Below the pieces are notes generated by a model. It was not told the origin of the DNA and did no database searches. It saw nothing but the letters and a program-made list of their open reading frames with translations. The translations under genes and the position numbers were made by a program. This document shows positions 17,990-25,897 of a stretch of DNA of 52,278 bases, piece after piece (the first letter of the stretch is position 1; each line of letters opens with the position of its first letter). This DNA is from Oceanococcus sp. (GTDB taxonomy: Bacteria > Pseudomonadota > Gammaproteobacteria > Nevskiales > Oceanococcaceae). Location: assembly GCA_030147945.1 (NCBI GenBank), contig JASBUL010000004.1, positions 1 to 52,278 of the forward strand, given 5' to 3'.

Positions 17990-19182
17990 TGGAAGGGCAG
18001 ACCGGTTTTCGCCTCTCTGATCAGTACCTGCAACTGAAAAGTCGCTTGCATCGGCATCTCATTGGCCAGATCGAAGAGCGTGATCTGCAGATTGCCGACT
18101 GGCCGCGCAGCAAGCTGCGCCAGTTCGTCGACGAACATGTGCGCCGATACGTGGTTGAGCAACGCCTGCCGGTCAACACGCGCGAAGCCAGCGGTCTGGC
18201 TCAGGATGTCGAAGACGAACTGATCGGCTTCGGGCCTTTGCAGACGCTGGTGGATGACGAAAGCATCGCCGATATCGTGGTCAATGGACCGAACAAGGTG
18301 TTTGTCGAGCGCGACGGCAAGCTTTCGTCGGCGCCGGTGCGCTTTGCCGACAACGCGCATGTCACGCGCATCGTGCAGCGCATACTGGCGCCCATCGGGC
18401 GTCGCATTGATGAATCCAATCCGATGGTTGACGCGCGCTTGCCTGATGGAAGTCGGGTCAATGCCATCATTCCGCCGGTGGCGCTGGACGGCCCTTGCGT
18501 CTCGATCCGGAAGTTCCGTCGCGAACCGCTCAATGCAGATGATCTGGTGCGCTACGGTTCGGTCAGCCGGGAGATTCTCGACTTTCTCAGCGCGGCCGTT
18601 GCCAGCCGACGCAGTCTCATCGTGGTCGGCGGAACCGGCTCGGGCAAAACCACTTTCCTGAATCTGCTCAGTCAGTGGATTCCTCATGCGGAGCGCGTCA
18701 TCACCATTGAGGACGCCGCCGAGCTGCGCCTTGAGAATGAACACGTCGTGCGTCTGGAAACACGCCCGGCCAATCTGGAAGGGCATGGTGAGGTCAGCGC
18801 GCGCGATCTGGTGCGCAACGCCTTGCGCATGCGCCCCGACCGCATCGTGCTGGGCGAGGTGCGCGGAGACGAGGTGCTGGATATGTTGCAGGCCATGAAT
18901 ACCGGACATGAGGGTTCCATGACCACACTGCATGCCAACAGTCCGCGTGACGCCTTGCACCGCTTGGAGCTGCTGGCCGGGTTTGCCGGTTTCAATGGCG
19001 ACCAGCGCATGTTGGGACGCCAGATCGGCAGCGCCCTGGATCTGCTGGTACAGCTTGCGCGACTGCCTGACGGGCGGCGCCGGCTGACCCAGGTGTGCGA
19101 GTTGCGGATGGATGATGATCAGCTCACCACGGTGCCGCTGTTCCGCCATGTTCTCGACAGCGACACCTTCGAGCGTCTGTGA
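17989..19182 (+). CDS. tadA: Tad secretion ATPase TadA/CpaF
   Basis: Hexameric ATPase that drives Flp pilus extension (and in some species retraction). The 397-aa sequence has an N-terminal CpaF-type domain ([24 protein letters not shown]), a Walker A motif near residue 215 ([13 protein letters not shown]), an Asp box (IEDAAELRL), a Walker B ([19 protein letters not shown]) and a His box (STLHAN-type, [17 protein letters not shown]). All catalytic elements look intact. The ATG at 17989 overlaps the tadZ stop in TGATG; a GTG one codon earlier is an alternative. Confidence 0.95.
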   Translation: MEGQTGFRLSDQYLQLKSRLHRHLIGQIEERDLQIADWPRSKLRQFVDEHVRRYVVEQRLPVNTREASGLAQDVEDELIGFGPLQTLVDDESIADIVVNGPNKVFVERDGKLSSAPVRFADNAHVTRIVQRILAPIGRRIDESNPMVDARLPDGSRVNAIIPPVALDGPCVSIRKFRREPLNADDLVRYGSVSREILDFLSAAVASRRSLIVVGGTGSGKTTFLNLLSQWIPHAERVITIEDAAELRLENEHVVRLETRPANLEGHGEVSARDLVRNALRMRPDRIVLGEVRGDEVLDMLQAMNTGHEGSMTTLHANSPRDALHRLELLAGFAGFNGDQRMLGRQIGSALDLLVQLARLPDGRRRLTQVCELRMDDDQLTTVPLFRHVLDSDTFERL

Positions 19183-20108
19183 TGGGTGTTGTTCTCGTCA
19201 TGTTGAGTGCGGTGGCTCTGCTGCTCTTGGCCGCGGTTTTCCTGTGGCTGGGCAGCCGTCAGGCCAGCCGCGTGGACATCGACTGGCAGGCGCGGATCGT
19301 TGGTGAGCGGCCCGCCACGGGCCCTGCCGAGTTTGAAAGCGAGGGCCGACGAGTCGGCATGACCGACGGCTGGTACGCGCGACAGCTGCAGCGTGCCGGA
19401 CTCGATCCGGAATCTTCCGGCCCCTTGCGCTGGCTGCTGGTGTGCGGCTTGCTGGTCATTGTGATCACATTGTCGGCGGGCGTTCTGCCGGGTGTTGTGG
19501 CATTCGCCATACTCGCTTGCGGAGCCTGGTTGTGGCTGATGAACCGGATTGCAAAGCGGCGCGCCAAAATCCTCGAGCAATTGCCTGATTTCGTGGAGCA
19601 CATGGTGCGCGCACTGGCCGCCGGCAACAGTCTGGAAGAGGCCTTGTACAGTGCAACGGCCGATGCCGAGCAGCCGATTCGCGGCTTGTTCCTCAGTGTT
19701 GCCCGGCAAGTGCGTCTGGGGGCACCGATCGAAGACGTGCTGGATGAGGCGGCCTTGATCCACGATGTGAATGATGTCCGGGTCATGGCCATGGCTGCGC
19801 GGGTCAACCGGCGCTATGGCGGCAGTCTGCGGCGTATTTTCAAGAGCCTGGTGCAGGCCATCCGTGAACGCGATGCGGCGGCGCGCGAACTGCGTGCACT
19901 GACGGCAGAGACGCGTTTTTCCGCGGTGGTGCTGGCGGTGGTGCCGATCGGACTGAGCCTGTACATCCTGAGCCAGAACCCGGACTACTACGTTGACATG
20001 TGGAACCAGTCAACCGGGCGTATCCTGCTGCTGCTGTCGGTGTTCCTGCAGGCCAGTGGCGTTATGGTGATCTGGCGCATGCTCCGGGTTGCCGAGCGGG
20101 AGGGCTGA
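19182..20108 (+). CDS. tadB: Tad inner-membrane platform protein TadB
   Basis: Polytopic platform protein with a type II secretion F (GspF) domain. The 308-aa product has an N-terminal helix, two helices around residues 85-120, a cytoplasmic F domain with LPDFVEHMVRALAAGNSLEEAL, and two C-terminal helices (VVLAVVPIGLSLYIL and the last 25 residues). Order and size match TadB. It is coupled to tadA and tadC through TGATG overlaps. Confidence 0.92.
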   Translation: MGVVLVMLSAVALLLLAAVFLWLGSRQASRVDIDWQARIVGERPATGPAEFESEGRRVGMTDGWYARQLQRAGLDPESSGPLRWLLVCGLLVIVITLSAGVLPGVVAFAILACGAWLWLMNRIAKRRAKILEQLPDFVEHMVRALAAGNSLEEALYSATADAEQPIRGLFLSVARQVRLGAPIEDVLDEAALIHDVNDVRVMAMAARVNRRYGGSLRRIFKSLVQAIRERDAAARELRALTAETRFSAVVLAVVPIGLSLYILSQNPDYYVDMWNQSTGRILLLLSVFLQASGVMVIWRMLRVAEREG

Positions 20109-21010
20109 TGATGGGGCCGATCCTGCTCGGGCTGGCTTGTGCACTGGCGGTGCTGGCCATATTTCTCGGAGGCTGGTGGGTTGCAACGGTGCGCGAGACA
20201 CAGCGCGCCACCCAGCGTGTGAAAACCGATGTACTGCGCGCCCCACGGGACGATGATGACCGCTGGTGGGCCCTGTTTGCCGAGCCGGGGCAGCGCGTCG
20301 ATGCATGGTTCGACGAGAACGGTGAAACCGATCGACTGCTGGTTCAGGCCGGTCTGCGCAACAGCATGCAGCGCGGTGCGTATTTCGCAACACAGGCTTT
20401 GCTGCCTTTGGGCGGTGTGGCCGTGGTGGTGATCGCAGTGCTGCTCGGGCGCCTGGATGGACCGATGGGCTTCATCATCGGCTTCGGGGTGGCCTGCGCT
20501 TTTCTGCTGGCGCCACGGATCTGGTTGCGACGCCGCGCGGGTCGGCGACAGATTCAGGTCAAAAGTGAAGTCGCCATGTTTATTCATCTGCTGGCCTTGC
20601 TGTTCGATGCCGGACTGAGCCTGCGTCAGGCACTGGCCAGTCTGGTCCGTGAGGGCCACGGTGTCTTGCCGGTGATCGGCGAGGAAATTCGCATTGTCCT
20701 GCGCCAGCTGGAGGCCGGTGCCGATCCATCTGAAGCCCTGCATGCGATGGGCAAGAGTCTCGATGTGGCCGAACTCAACGCGGTGCTCGGCGTGCTGCGC
20801 CAGGTCGACCGCTACGGTGGTGAGTTGCGGGAGCCGCTGATGGAGGCGCTGTCGGTGGTCGAGGAGCGACGTCAGCTGAGCTTGCGGGAAAAGGTCAATG
20901 GCTTGTCCGGGCGCATGACGGTGGTCATGGTGCTGTTCTTTTTCCCGGCTCTGCTCATTTTTGTCGCGGGTCCGGCATTTCTTTCCATTGCGCGGGCGTT
21001 GGGCTCATGA
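20108..21010 (+). CDS. tadC: Tad inner-membrane platform protein TadC
   Basis: Second GspF-domain platform protein, paired with TadB in the membrane. The 300-aa product begins MMGPILLGLACALAVL, with helices near the N-terminus and at about 100-150. The F-domain signature VAMFIHLLALLFDAGLSLRQAL lies near 155-180, followed by a C-terminal hydrophobic pair. The open frame extends to 20000 inside tadB, but ATG 20108 (TGATG with the tadB stop) or ATG 20111 is the proper start. It overlaps tadD by four bases. Confidence 0.92.
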   Translation: MMGPILLGLACALAVLAIFLGGWWVATVRETQRATQRVKTDVLRAPRDDDDRWWALFAEPGQRVDAWFDENGETDRLLVQAGLRNSMQRGAYFATQALLPLGGVAVVVIAVLLGRLDGPMGFIIGFGVACAFLLAPRIWLRRRAGRRQIQVKSEVAMFIHLLALLFDAGLSLRQALASLVREGHGVLPVIGEEIRIVLRQLEAGADPSEALHAMGKSLDVAELNAVLGVLRQVDRYGGELREPLMEALSVVEERRQLSLREKVNGLSGRMTVVMVLFFFPALLIFVAGPAFLSIARALGS

Positions 21011-21795
21011 TCAGACACAGTGTTAGGTATGCCATTGCGGCCCTCGCTTTCGGTCTGGGGGGCTGCGCCTCGATTCCCAATTCGGCCGAGGAAGCGGCCC
21101 TGCGCGAGCGACCCAATCAGCCGCGCATGCATGCCGAACTGATCAGCAGCATGCTGGCCCAGGGGCGCAACTACGCAGCCATGGCGCACATCGAAGCGCT
21201 CGAACGCGAAGGGCGAACCGACAAAGACCAGTTGCGCCTGCTGCGCGCCTCGGCCCAGTACCAGCTGGGTGAACTGGCCGCGGCGGAAACCAATTATCGC
21301 CAGCTGACCGACACCGACTATGCGGGACAGGCCTGGCATGGCCTGGGGCTTATCGCAGCTCAGCGCAATCTTCGCCAGGCCGTGATCTACTTCAATCAGG
21401 CGGTCAGTACGCGGCCGACGGACGCGCAGATTCGCAATGATCTGGGCTACACGCTGATGCTGGCCGGACGCCTGTCCGAGGCGCGTCACCACCTTGCCAC
21501 GGCCACGGAGCTGGTCACCGAAGACAAGCAGGCGCAAAACAACCTGGTTCTGAGTTTTCTGCTCGAAGGGCAGGACGACAAGGCGCGCAAGCTGGCCGCT
21601 AGCTTTCGAATTGGCGATGCGGATTTTCGCCACCTTCAGGCCGAAAGCCGGGTGATTCAGCGCATGATGACTCAGCGTGCCAATGAATTTGAACAACCGC
21701 TGGCCGATGCGGCCACGGCGAAGGAGAAGTCGCATGACAACAAGGATTCTGTTCAGCGCCAGTCTATTCCTGGCCTGTACCGCAACACTCGCTGA
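21007..21795 (+). CDS. tadD: TadD-like TPR lipoprotein
   Basis: A 262-aa lipoprotein with lipobox LGGC (residues 18-21) and tetratricopeptide repeats over about 40-200 (EAALRERPNQPRMHAEL, YRQLTDTDYAGQAWHGLGLI, AQIRNDLGYTLMLAGR). TadD is thought to act as a pilotin-like factor for the secretin. The C-terminal tail (about 225-262) is low in structure and its coding region overlaps the next small gene by 62 bp in another frame. The start overlaps the tadC stop (ATGA). Confidence 0.9.
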   Translation: MIRHSVRYAIAALAFGLGGCASIPNSAEEAALRERPNQPRMHAELISSMLAQGRNYAAMAHIEALEREGRTDKDQLRLLRASAQYQLGELAAAETNYRQLTDTDYAGQAWHGLGLIAAQRNLRQAVIYFNQAVSTRPTDAQIRNDLGYTLMLAGRLSEARHHLATATELVTEDKQAQNNLVLSFLLEGQDDKARKLAASFRIGDADFRHLQAESRVIQRMMTQRANEFEQPLADAATAKEKSHDNKDSVQRQSIPGLYRNTR

Positions 21796-21976
21796 GGCTC
21801 CCCGGGTCGGGACCACCACGCAGGAATGGATTGATCTGCAGAAATCCGGTGTTGAAGCGCCGGAGGATGATCGTCCGTTGCAGGGGGATGTGGCCAAGCG
21901 CACGTATCAACGCTATCTCAAGAGTTTCGAAACGGATGTGCCGGAACAGTTTGAGAGCGAATCCAGCCTGCGCTAG
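21734..21976 (+). CDS. DUF3613 small exported protein of the Tad locus
   Basis: An 80-aa protein with a signal peptide (about 1-21, cut near ATLA-EA). The mature part fits DUF3613: TTQEWIDLQKSGVEAPEDDR, then a short spacer (LQGDVAKRTY) and QRYLKSF. Such proteins occur almost only in Tad loci and have no proven function; the fixed position suggests a small periplasmic accessory. AAGGAG (21721-21726) precedes the ATG at 21734, which lies inside the tadD 3' end in a different frame, so translation is probably coupled to tadD. Confidence 0.75.
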   Translation: MTTRILFSASLFLACTATLAEAPRVGTTTQEWIDLQKSGVEAPEDDRPLQGDVAKRTYQRYLKSFETDVPEQFESESSLR

Positions 21977-21985
21977 GGCCGACCC

Positions 21986-23686
21986 GTGAGCGCCCGGATG
22001 TCCGCCAACTCCCGTTCGCGTCAGCGTGGCGCGGCGGCTATTTTTGCCGCCGTCGGGATGATCGGCATGCTGATCGCGGCCGCCTTCGCGATTGATCTGG
22101 CGCAGCTTTATGTGGCCAAGCGCCAGTTGCAGAACATGGCCAATCTGGCCGCCCTGGATGTCGCCCGTGCGGCTGGCGGCTGTCTGGCGCCGGATCTGGA
22201 TCGGCAGGCCATGGCCAATGCCACGGCGCTGTCCACGATCAGTCGTCTTGGTGGCCAGAATGAGTGGCTGCAGGGCGGCAGTGTGGGACTGGGTGAGGTG
22301 GTGGTGGATGCCGGCAACGTGCGCCATTTTCAATCCACGCTAGTTGAGCAGATAGGGCAGGCCTATGCCTTCGACCTGAGCCTGCAGCGCGCCCTGCCGC
22401 CGTTGTTGCTGCCATTGCCGAGCGGCAATCCCGACGGTGCGGTGATGCGCGCACGGGCCTCTTCGACGATGGCGCCATCCGCGGTATTTAACGTGGGCTC
22501 GGCCCTGGTCAGCCTCGATACCTCGGATGTGCCGGCCCTCAACGCATTGTTTTCCAGCCTGCTGGGCAGCCCGTTGGCGCTTGACCTGCTGCATTACCAG
22601 GGCTTGATTGGCTCATCCGTGGCTTTGCTGGATGTGGCGGACGAACTGGTTGGCGTGACTTTGCAACAATTGCTCAGCGAGCCGACCAGCGCTCCGGGTT
22701 TTCTGACGGCCGTGGCCAATGCGTTGTTCGATGCCGGCGAAACCGTTGCCGCTTCGGCCATCGATTCGATCGCCGCCATCGCGCCGGATGAGAGCATCGT
22801 GCTGGGTGATGTGCTGGGCAGTCCGTCCGGCTTCGTGAGCAGTGTTGGCGGGGTTGCAATCGGGGCGCTGGATCTGGTTCGCGCGGTCGCCTTCCAGCTC
22901 GGCGAGCCGGTGCTGGCGCTGACGCCCGATGTCACCATCCCGGGGGTGCTGGAAACGCAGATCGAGGTGACCATAGGCCAGTCGCCGCAATCCGGCGCCG
23001 GCCCCGCGTTCCGCGACGAGTTGCAGAACTACATGACCACGGCGTCGACGGCACAAGGCCAGATCGATGCGGCGATCAAAGTGCCGCTGCTGGGTGGTTT
23101 GCTCGGCAATCTGGCTTCAATCAATCTGCATGTCGACCTGGCGCGCGCCCAGGCTGACCTGGAAGAAATCCGCTGTGCCGGACGTGATCGTCTGCACCAC
23201 GAAGTCGATATCGGTGTTACCACCTCGGTTGCACGGCTGGAAGTGAACAACCCGGCCAGTGATCCGCTGGTCGATGTGCTGGGCCTGGTCAAGGTCTGCT
23301 GGGTCGGTGCGGTGGAGGTCGGCTCGGGGCAGTCCGTGCCACTGACCTTCGTCGGGCCTTTTGATCCGGACAATCCGCAGCCGCGCGACATCTCCACCTC
23401 GCTGGGGGCCGGTTTGTCACACGCCTTGAGTGATCTGATCATCCAGCAGCCGCCACAGCTGTGCGGTCCGCTGGGCAGTCTCAATGTGTTGCTGTTCCTG
23501 CTTGGTCTGGGCAACGAAGATTCCTTGCTGTCACTGGTGTTGTCCGGAATCCTGGGGCCTGTCACATCGGTGCTGGATGGGATACTGGATCCGCTGCTGG
23601 GTATCATTGGCCTGGATGTCGCTGGTGGCGAGGTCGTCGTGCGCGAGGTTTACATGCCTCCGCCGGCGTTGATCGCAACGCATTAG
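21986..23686 (+). CDS. tadG: TadG-like Flp pilus assembly protein
   Basis: A 566-aa protein with the TadE/G-type N-terminus QRGAAAIFAAVGMIGMLIAAA, one transmembrane helix, then AIDLAQLYVAKRQLQNMANLAALDVARA, the usual Tad domain. A long exported region follows, rich in Gly/Leu/Val and with few charged residues. Cysteines cluster in its last third (EIRCAGRD, VKVCWVG, PQLCGPL). No von Willebrand A metal motif was seen, unlike some TadG proteins. The start is GTG 21986, or ATG 21998 four codons later. It is the last structural gene of the locus. Confidence 0.85.
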   Translation: MSARMSANSRSRQRGAAAIFAAVGMIGMLIAAAFAIDLAQLYVAKRQLQNMANLAALDVARAAGGCLAPDLDRQAMANATALSTISRLGGQNEWLQGGSVGLGEVVVDAGNVRHFQSTLVEQIGQAYAFDLSLQRALPPLLLPLPSGNPDGAVMRARASSTMAPSAVFNVGSALVSLDTSDVPALNALFSSLLGSPLALDLLHYQGLIGSSVALLDVADELVGVTLQQLLSEPTSAPGFLTAVANALFDAGETVAASAIDSIAAIAPDESIVLGDVLGSPSGFVSSVGGVAIGALDLVRAVAFQLGEPVLALTPDVTIPGVLETQIEVTIGQSPQSGAGPAFRDELQNYMTTASTAQGQIDAAIKVPLLGGLLGNLASINLHVDLARAQADLEEIRCAGRDRLHHEVDIGVTTSVARLEVNNPASDPLVDVLGLVKVCWVGAVEVGSGQSVPLTFVGPFDPDNPQPRDISTSLGAGLSHALSDLIIQQPPQLCGPLGSLNVLLFLLGLGNEDSLLSLVLSGILGPVTSVLDGILDPLLGIIGLDVAGGEVVVREVYMPPPALIATH

Positions 23687-23698
23687 CGATGCATTGGC

Positions 23699-23716
23699 CG
23701 CAAGCCCTGGCTTGCG
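23699..23716 (+). repeat. Short perfect inverted repeat after tadG
   Basis: CGCAAGCC (23699-23706) and GGCTTGCG (23709-23716) are perfect arms with a 2-base centre, lying between tadG and the PAS gene. There is no T-run, so it is not a clear terminator. It could be a protein site or an mRNA hairpin. Confidence 0.45.
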
Positions 23717-23735
23717 CTATTCACTGGGAATGTAA

Positions 23736-25376
23736 ATGCGAACCGGCCTGCCCGTTGCCGCAGCGATGATCCTGTTGTGCCTTTGCCTGGCTGGGGTGGT
23801 GCGCAGCTGGAGCGATGCGGGGGTGCGTGATACCCAGGCGCTGCTTGAAAGCGTGACCGTGCGTCTGGCGCGAGGCGATCGTACGGGCTATGTCGATCTG
23901 CTGCGCGACCAGCGCCCGGCGCTGTCATGGCGCGTGCAATTGCGTGATCGCGACGGGCGCTTGATCGCCAGCTGGCCACGCCCGCTGGCGCACGGCTGGG
24001 GCATGCTGAGCCCCGCGCTGGAGCAGGCCCGTGACCGCCTCACCGATGTATTGACTCAGTCGCGCCGCTGGACGGTGTACCACGATGGCAGCGCGCTCGG
24101 GGAACTGACCGTGTATCAGTTGCGCGGGCTGCTCGGTTTGCCCGCGGCGGGCTGGCTGTATCTGCTGACCAGCCTGCTTGCCCTGGCCGCATTGCTTAGC
24201 CTGACGCAGCGCGCTCAGGCGGCAAAGCCGGCGGCCCGTATCGCGCCACGTTTGCGTGAGACGCCGGGCACCGTGGAGCGCTTGAGTCTGCGACTGGGTG
24301 AGGCGCTGGGCGGACTGGACTTGGGCGTGCTCATGCTCAACGGGCAGGGCCAGGTTGTGTACATGAACACGGTGGCTCAGCGCATGACAGGCTGGTCGAT
24401 GGCAGATGCCCGGCATTTGCCGGCCTTGTCGGTCTTGCGCCCGGACAACAGCGATGCCGCCATGCCGATGCCGGAAAGCTGGTTTTCCGATGATCGCGGT
24501 GCGGCGCGTCAGGAATGGTTGCTGGCCGGGCGGCATGGGCAAGGCAGCTGGATGGAGGTTCAGCGTCTGCCGTTCAAACGGCGTGGTGGTCAGGCCGGTG
24601 CGAGTTTGCTGGTGCTGCGCGACATCGCGCGCCAGCGGCAGCAAATCAACAGTTTGCAGCGCGAAGCGCAACTGGCGAGCCGGACGCTGGACTTTATCCG
24701 TGATGGCGTAGCCGTCAGCGACCGTTTCGGTCGCTTGCGCTGGGGAAATCAGCCGCTGTGTCAGATGTTTGGTTATGCCGCCGACGAACTGAACGGCATG
24801 ACCCTGGCCAAGCTATTGCCGGTGCCGTTTCTGAATGATCCCGAAGTCAGCCTGCAGCAGTATCTGGAAGGTCAGGATGGGCATCCACCGGCCGTTGTGG
24901 GTTGGCGCAAGGATGCCAGTACGGTTGCGGTTGATCTGCTGGTGCGTGAACTGTTTGATGACAATTACGCCTATCTCCTGCTGATCCGCAGCCGGCGCGA
25001 ACGCCTTGAGCGGGACAACCTCGCCCTGCGCCTGCACTACCTGCGCGAGCACGGTGGGTCGGCCTGGCTGGAAATCGATCCGGATACGTTTTACATCAAC
25101 GAGGCCAATGCACAGGCTTGTGCCTGGGTTGGGCATGATCTGGAACGGTTGCGCCGTATGACCCTCATGCATCTGCTGCCATTGTCGCATCGCGAGGACC
25201 TTGAAGCGGGCATCAAGGCGCTGCGCGAGGGGCATATTGTGCGGCTGGAGCGTGATCTGTTGTGGCGCGACACCGCCGGGGTTACCCGGGCCGTGCGTCT
25301 GCGCCTGTTCTACTCGGCAGACGAAGAGCCGCCCGTGCTTCTGGCGGTGGTGTCTGAGCGGCTCAGTCCAGACTGA
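23736..25376 (+). CDS. Membrane-anchored multi-PAS protein without an output domain
   Basis: A 546-aa protein with TM1 at 6-24, a periplasmic domain of about 110 residues, TM2 at 137-157, and then three cytoplasmic PAS-like domains: about 185-300 (GVLMLNGQGQVVYMNTVAQR), 312-418 (DGVAVSDRFGRLRWGNQPL) and 433-543 (AWLEIDPDTFYINEANAQA). A short coiled link (DIARQRQQINSLQREAQLA) joins the first two. The chain ends right after the third PAS domain: there is no histidine kinase, GGDEF, EAL, HD-GYP or methyl-accepting region. It is 49 bp after tadG in the same direction, so it probably belongs to the Tad operon and may sense a signal for pilus control through a protein partner. Its 3' end overlaps uspA by 14 bp. 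Confidence 0.75.
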   Translation: MRTGLPVAAAMILLCLCLAGVVRSWSDAGVRDTQALLESVTVRLARGDRTGYVDLLRDQRPALSWRVQLRDRDGRLIASWPRPLAHGWGMLSPALEQARDRLTDVLTQSRRWTVYHDGSALGELTVYQLRGLLGLPAAGWLYLLTSLLALAALLSLTQRAQAAKPAARIAPRLRETPGTVERLSLRLGEALGGLDLGVLMLNGQGQVVYMNTVAQRMTGWSMADARHLPALSVLRPDNSDAAMPMPESWFSDDRGAARQEWLLAGRHGQGSWMEVQRLPFKRRGGQAGASLLVLRDIARQRQQINSLQREAQLASRTLDFIRDGVAVSDRFGRLRWGNQPLCQMFGYAADELNGMTLAKLLPVPFLNDPEVSLQQYLEGQDGHPPAVVGWRKDASTVAVDLLVRELFDDNYAYLLLIRSRRERLERDNLALRLHYLREHGGSAWLEIDPDTFYINEANAQACAWVGHDLERLRRMTLMHLLPLSHREDLEAGIKALREGHIVRLERDLLWRDTAGVTRAVRLRLFYSADEEPPVLLAVVSERLSPD

Positions 25377-25791
25377 CCGCGAGCATATCGCAGGCGCAAC
25401 GGTGCAGCACCGTGTCTTCCGCGTGATTGAACAGGGCGGCCAGCCCGCTGCGGCAATGATTGCCGATCACCACCAAGTCGACGGCACCTTGTCGCAGACG
25501 TGTTTCCAGTTCGGTGGTCAGGTCGCCATTGACCACGCTGGCGCAGGCCGGTTCGATTGCGAACTCTTCGCTCAGCTGGGCGACAAAGGCGCGCGCTTGT
25601 GATTCCAGTTCTTCCGCAATCGGAATCGGGGCGGTCAGCATGGCATCTTCCGTGCCGGTCAGGGGCACGTATTCAACCACGTGGAGCAGGCGCAGTTCGG
25701 CGCCAAATTGCTCGGACAGCGTTTTGGCCTGCCTGACCACGCGGCGGCTGCTTTCGTTCAGGGCCACCAGGCAGAGTATCGACTGATACAC
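25363..25791 (-). CDS. Universal stress protein (UspA family)
   Basis: A 142-aa single-domain Usp protein. It begins MYQSILCLVALNESSRRVV, with the family N-terminal strand and helix. The C-terminal half has DLVVIGNHCRSGLAALF, matching the ATP-binding G-x2-G-x9-G(S/T) region only partly, and ends CACDMLAVSL. The start is GTG at 25791 with a strong GGAGGTG just ahead. It is divergent from the ABC1 kinase gene and convergent with the PAS gene, whose end it overlaps. Function is probably stress survival. Confidence 0.88.
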   Translation of the reverse strand: MYQSILCLVALNESSRRVVRQAKTLSEQFGAELRLLHVVEYVPLTGTEDAMLTAPIPIAEELESQARAFVAQLSEEFAIEPACASVVNGDLTTELETRLRQGAVDLVVIGNHCRSGLAALFNHAEDTVLHRCACDMLAVSLD

Positions 25792-25814
25792 AATTCACCT
25801 CCGGACGCAGCGGT

Positions 25815-25842
25815 GTGTCATCAAGGACGCATGCACTATACT
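25815..25842 (+). promoter_or_regulatory. Candidate promoter of the ABC1/UbiB-like gene
   Basis: TATACT (25837-25842, 5 of 6) follows GTGTCA (25815-25820, 4 of 6) by 16 bp. It lies in the 106-bp divergent gap with uspA, 55 bp ahead of the ATG at 25898. Confidence 0.4.
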
Positions 25843-25855
25843 AACGCAGCTATAC

Positions 25856-25886
25856 GGCCGCCCGAATGCTTCGAGGCGGTCTTTTT
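25856..25886 (+). terminator. Terminator-like hairpin in the leader of the ABC1/UbiB-like gene
   Basis: The 11-base-pair stem runs from 25856 to 25881 with loop TGC and one bulged A (25874): GGCCGCCCGAA pairs with TTCG and GGCGGTC. Five T (25882-25886) follow. It lies after the candidate promoter and 12 bp before the ATG, in the position of a transcription attenuator. Confidence 0.55.
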
Positions 25887-25897
25887 CGGGATTCAAA

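Noticed and set aside
17917-19149. 410-aa minus-strand open frame opposite tadA
   Set aside because: The plus strand holds an intact secretion ATPase with all motifs.
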